Assembly: GCA_963082975.1 (NCBI GenBank) | Contig: OY720348.1 | Location: forward strand, 70,767,719 to 70,831,718 | Length of the DNA: 64,000 nt | Source: Labia minor | Lineage: Eukaryota > Arthropoda > Insecta > Dermaptera > Spongiphoridae | Reading direction: 5' to 3' | In this document: one piece after another, positions 59,868-64,000 of the stretch | How positions within the stretch are numbered: the stretch's first letter is position 1 | Layout: each line of letters opens with the position of its first letter | The notes under the pieces: model-generated | Told to the model about the DNA's origin: nothing | What the model saw: only the letters and a program-made list of their open reading frames with translations | The model's database searches: none | Program-made: the position numbers and the translations under genes

Positions 59868-60484
59868 ACTATCTTGCCACAGATAGTATTGCGATCACGA
59901 AAATTTTCGATGTTGAGATTTTGATGTTTTTATACGTTTTGAAGGTTCCTGAATCATTTTCACTAAGGTTGAGAAAAATGTCTGTGTGTGTGTGTGTATG
60001 TGTGTATGTGTGTGTGTATGTATGTAGGCAAGCTTACGCAAAAACGGTTTGAGCTAGAATGATGAAATTTGGTACATGGACATTATTCAAAATTCATAGT
60101 TTTCTATCAACTTTTGAGAAATGTAGCTCAACCGGAAGAGGGTCATTACCTACAACGTTTTGATTTTTTTTCCTCTAAAGTGACCGTAAAAATAAAGATA
60201 TATGTTTGATAATTTTTCACATGATTAATAATTGTATATAACTGCTATATATAGAATTTCAGCTTGATTGATTCGCTGAAATTACCAGAATTAATTTTTT
60301 AACACTGCAAATCTCACGCGCCAACACGTGACGTGGTGCCATCAACAAAAAGCCAAACATGCGCTGGTTTAATATTTATTATTTATTATTTATAATTAAT
60401 TAAATTTAATTTAAATATAATATATTATGTTATTTAATCCAATTCTCAAATTGCGAGATAGTCGAGTGGAGACACTCCAGCTAA
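59868..60484 (+). mobile_element. HINE/Helentron-like non-autonomous element, most complete copy
   Basis: Starts ACTATCTTGCCACAGATAGT, then ATTGCGATCACG. Near the 3' end GCGAGATAGT is the inverted partner (ACTATCTCG), followed by the hairpin GAGTG-GAGA-CACTC (60464-60477) and CAGCTAATT. Subterminal inverted repeats on one side of a 3' hairpin plus an internal (GT)n tract (59980-60025) are the layout of Helentron-associated elements such as DINE-1. No coding frame. Confidence 0.7.
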
Positions 60485-60689
60485 TTTCTTAAAGAATATA
60501 ACTTTTGATTGTTATTAATTAAAATAAATTATTAATAATAATTTTTTTTAATATTTCAATTATAACTCAATTTTTTTCAATCAAATCTAATTCTTAATTG
60601 TATATCTTTGTTTATATTAAAAGTATTAATTAGTATTTGGTAAAATTTAAACAATTGTTTGAAAACAAATTTTTGTTTGTTTTTAACAA

Positions 60690-61270
60690 ACATTCTCAAA
60701 TGTATACTTAATAATTGATGATTTGAAAAATGTTATTTTGTTTATATTGAAATATTTTGTTTCCCATTGTATTCCTAAATCAATCATCATCTAAATAAAG
60801 AGAAAAAGAAAAGAATATAAATAAAATGATTTTCAAATAAACAAAGATATAAAATTAAGAATTAAATTTCATTGAAATAGTTTCATTTATATAATTTCAT
60901 ATTTATAGTTTAATTATTTCTCTCTCTCTCTCTATATATATATATATTTATATATATGATTATTGAAACTTATTAAAATTAGTCTAAAATAAATAGTTTT
61001 TTTTTAATATTTTAATTTTTCTGAATCAAATTTAAAATTAAATCTTTTTTAAGAATTTTTAAATATTTTTTTACATTTGTAATACCAGCTATTAGCATAA
61101 AAATTTATTTTATTTTTAACTAATCAAGCTAAAATTTTGAATTAATCACTACATAAATTTTTATTTTTAGTTAATTTACCAATCTATATCATTTTCATTA
61201 ATCAAGTTATTTCCATTTTGGTAGAAGATGGGGAAGATTTAATTTTTTGTTTTAATTAAAAATACATAAA
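60690..61270 (-). repeat. Long repeat arm, inverted to 53470-53970 plus 56100-56290
   Basis: Contiguous here, while its counterpart is split by the 54101-56092 Helitron. Contains the (CT)n/(TA)n junction at 60915-60945 and TACCAGCTATTAGCATAAAA. Confidence 0.75.
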
Positions 61271-62290
61271 AAATAATTTTTTTATTTATTTATTTAATTT
61301 AAAGAATATAGAATAATTGTTTTTAATTCATTTGGTTTGGAAATACCATTGTAAACCTCTGATTCCTATGGTCGCTGAGAACTCGCTATCGATTTCCTAA
61401 TAAATAAACCCGCACTCTTGAAAAATTTGATTTAAGTCTCCCATAAAGGGGAGGAGGGTCAGATGGTCGAAATCAAATCATTTTTACAATTAATAGACTA
61501 AACGTTTGTATTTCAGATCAGATTAGTGCAATCGAATCCTATTTTCTGGTGTCTGTCCTCCGACAGATTTCCCAAGTGACTTTCCTTTTTTTTTATATTA
61601 AAGTTAGAAATATGTAATGTTTTTTTTTTTTATAATTTTGAATATTCTGTCCCATTTACCGAATTAAAATTGAAAGAATCCATGGTACCTCTTCCGACTT
61701 GGACCAACGTTATTATTGAATAGGGAATTTTCATATAAATTAATTCCATTGTGCAAAAAAATAAAATGGCATTATGGAGATGAGTTTCTTATCGGTTGCT
61801 TTGTGAGTTTGGAAAGCATAAGAAAGTTATTCATGTGACAAATGACATCAATTCCTTTTATCCTGATGCGTTAGATATCAGAAAATGTCCATGATCATTG
61901 AAAATCATGGATCAATGGTATTTTTTTTTCTTTGTGATGTAGTAAAAAGTTGAAAATCCTGTGAAAATAAATATAAATTTAGGGTTCAAGTTCAAATCTT
62001 CTATTTAAAAAATAATTAAGAATAAAAATAATAAATAATAATAACCAAAATGATAAAATAAATTAAAAAAAAATAATATAAATAAATAATTAAAGCCAAG
62101 GCTAAAAAATTAAAAACTAGAAATGAAATGTTTTCTGCCTGACTGATGATGAAGACGACGTCCTCGAAACTATAAAAGTTAATTTTTGATTATTATTTAT
62201 TTATTTATTTTTTAAACAATAGATCCTTGTATTTTTTAAATAATAATTATTTAAAAATAAAATAACTATCTCATTCTCTCCCTCTTTTTG
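61271..62290. other. Gene-free stretch upstream of how
   Basis: Moderately GC-richer islands at 61330-61470 and 61680-61720 without open frames. 62140-62175 contains a TGATGATGAAGACGACGTCC stretch near AACTATAAAAGTTAA. The ATGATGAGGAAAACCTCC piece at about 32530 has a similar flavour, so this may be a dispersed repeat. Confidence 0.35.
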
Positions 62291-62362
62291 ATATATATAT
62301 AAAAGGATCTTTTTTTTTTTAATTTCCACAACTTGAAATTTTTCATAGATATTTTTATAAGC

Positions 62363-62416
<54 letters not shown>

Positions 62417-62431
62417 ATATACATATATATT

Positions 62432-62930
62432 ATTTTTAATTTATTTTCTTATATATTTATATATATATATATATAATATTGAAATCTTTGATTTATTTAT
62501 TTATCTTTCATTCTATATTATTAGTAAATATTGAATATTTATATTCATTGAATGCATTTTATATTCATTGAATTGAAATTCAATCTCATCTTCCCATAAA
62601 AGGATCTTTTTTTTGTAATTTGAACGAATTTTGAAATTTTTCATAGATATTTTTATAAGTATATATATACATATGCTTTAATATATATATATATATGCTT
62701 TAATATGCTTATAAAAATATCTATTAAAAATTTCAAAATTCGTGCAAATTATAAAAACAAAAGATCCTTTTATGGGAAGATGAGATTGAATTTCAATTCA
62801 ATGAATATAAATATTCAATATTTACTAATAATATAGAATGAAAGATAAGTAAATAAATCAAAGATTTCAATATTATATGTATATAAATCTATAAGAAAAT
62901 AAATTAAAAATAAGAAATAATAAATGAATA
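62432..62930. mobile_element. Large foldback element
   Basis: Arms of about 230 bp (62455-62660 and 62695-62900) are reverse complements: left CCCATAAAAGGATC and CATAGATATTTTTATAAG against right CTTATAAAAATATCTAT and GATCCTTTTATGGG. A TA-rich hinge separates them. The left arm has an extra 20-bp duplication (TTTATATTCATTGAAT). A third partial copy lies at 62300-62365. Confidence 0.75.
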
Positions 62931-63029
62931 CATAATTTTAATTGTTGAATAATTGTTTAATAATGTAATAAAAGAATTGTTTTTTTAAAGGGATCTTTAG
63001 GTTGTTGATGAATCCATGAATCATGGATT

Positions 63030-63470
63030 TGTTGCATTTGTTTGAATCGGATTGGTAAGAGAGCAACAATGGGCGTGTACGACGTCCAGCGTCCCTAAAT
63101 GGCCTGTTTGTTGTATGCTTTCCGTTTTCTCAAGTTGCCTGTTCCAGCAAGCAGCCAACATGCAGCCAGTAAACAGGCAGTAAACAACCCGTAAGCAGCA
63201 GCAGCACAGCCAGGCGGAGTGAACGCTTACGACATCGGGCCGCCTTCCAATCTTCCGAGCCGCCATCCGTGCGCCTCGCTTTCAGTCGAGTCGAGGCCTC
63301 CACCGGGAGAACGTCTTCGTCTCGTCCTCCAAATCGTGTGGGAGTCGTACCATCGCGGTATCCTACCAAAAAAAAAAAAACACTCTCCTTTATGTCGATT
63401 GATCTCCATCGCTAACTTTCCAATTCTTAGCAGAGACATTCAATTTCCGTTTCAAAAAAAAAAAAAAAAA
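63030..63470 (+). promoter_or_regulatory. GC-rich promoter/5' leader of how
   Basis: About 350 bp near 50-60% GC with repeated CAGCAAGCAGCC/GTAAACAGGCAGTAAACA units (63145-63195), CpG-rich blocks (TCGAGTCGAGGCC, ACGTCTTCGTCTCGTCC) and no conserved protein on either strand. Its position just upstream of the first coding exon suggests a leader or core promoter. Confidence 0.5.
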
Positions 63471-63535
63471 TAAACAATTGGACCTTGCTTATTTGTTATT
63501 CCTCCCAATTTTTTTTGCTAATCCACCCAATCACG

Positions 63536-63659
63536 ATGAGTGAATCGAATCCAAGTACGCAAAGTATAGCGGATTATTTAGCACAATTACTTAAAGACAA
63601 AAAACAAATCGCCGCCTTCCCAAATGTGTTTATTCACGTTGAACGGCTACTCGATGAAG
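63536..63659 (+). CDS. how: First coding exon of held out wings / quaking (STAR RNA-binding protein), partial
   Basis: ATG at 63536 starts MSESNPSTQSIADYLAQLLK and continues DKKQIAAFPNVFIHVERLLDE, the start of the Qua1 dimerisation region of the QKI/HOW family. STAR proteins bind ACUAA-type RNA elements and control splicing, export and stability of mRNAs in muscle, glia and tendon. The exon ends in phase 1 at GAA G|GTAAGC, so the next codon is completed in the following exon, as expected for the conserved E-E. The KH and Qua2 parts lie beyond the window. Confidence 0.93.
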
Positions 63660-64000
63660 GTAAGCAGATTGGTTTGGTTTTTTATTTTTCACTTTTTTTA
63701 AAATTTTTTCTATCTTATTTGTCTTAACCTCCTCTCAATGGTCATGTTGCCAGCTTTTCAAGCTAGCATACACGCTTTCTTAGCTTATCACGCCGAGAAA
63801 CCCGACTGACGTATTCCACTTGGCTTGTTTCTATAATTGAGGTTGAAAACATTCGCCTACCATTCCTATCTTCCTATCTATCTATCTATTTCTATCTCTA
63901 ACTGTCCTATATATATATATTTATATATATATATATATATATAAATATATAATATATTATATGTGAATATTTTGTTATACTTAGATGGCTTTAGTTTTAT
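63660..64000. other. how: Start of how intron 1
   Basis: Begins with the donor GTAAGC. A GC-richer piece at 63740-63860 has no coding frame continuing the gene; TA microsatellite at 63905-63960. Confidence 0.6.

Noticed and set aside
63021-63439. Overlapping open frames on both strands in the GC-rich leader of how
   Set aside because: Long frames are expected where GC is high; no conserved motif, and the how start codon with its QKI N-terminus lies just downstream.
1-64000. CRISPR arrays, rRNA genes and bacterial-type operons
   Set aside because: None present; introns, poly(A) signals and element types show a eukaryotic nuclear sequence.

Overview
The window is AT-rich animal nuclear DNA (short GC-richer exons in very AT-rich flanks, canonical GT-AG introns, dense transposon load). 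Gene content (mask/ANKHD1, a Rac-type GTPase closest to arthropod Mtl, UBIAD1, OSCP1, UBE2J1 and the first exon of a held-out-wings/quaking gene) points to a protostome invertebrate, most likely an arthropod. OSCP1 is tied to cilia, so the animal probably keeps ciliated or flagellated cells. I cannot name the species.

Layout. 50-177: last coding exon of an unidentified + strand gene. About 1577-23564 (+): mask/ANKHD1, reconstructed as 30 coding exons that sum to an in-phase 7023 nt; it covers the inter-ankyrin linker, the second 10-repeat ankyrin block, the KH domain and the low-complexity C-terminus. Its introns hold hAT elements (one with an almost intact transposase pseudogene, one enclosing the 5' half of a LINE), MITEs and Helitron remains. 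23565-26210: intergenic. 26211-31081 (+): a young Ty3/Gypsy LTR retrotransposon with identical LTRs and an A_AAA_AAC slippery site between gag and pol. 34374-36274 (-): Mtl/Rac GTPase, five exons. 38210-39175 (+): UBIAD1, one coding exon. 40609-44617 (+): OSCP1, six exons, with a perfect RFX X-box 45 bp upstream of its ATG. 44779-47846 (-): UBE2J1, five exons, convergent with OSCP1. 47847-63500: about 15 kb with no recognised gene, packed with nested repeats: a tRNA-derived SINE, foldback elements, a complete 2-kb non-autonomous Helitron (54101-56092), Helentron/HINE-like elements and LINE RT tails. 63536-63659 (+): first coding exon of how/quaking behind a GC-rich leader.

The host genes are unrelated housekeeping or signalling genes (scaffold, GTPase, menaquinone/CoQ prenyltransferase, ciliary factor, ER-associated ubiquitin conjugation, RNA-binding regulator); there is no operon logic. 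The most informative features are the transposon structures, whose ends, target-site duplications and empty sites can be read directly, and the X-box/OSCP1 pairing. All exon boundaries come from reading splice consensus and phase by eye; no alignment or search was run.
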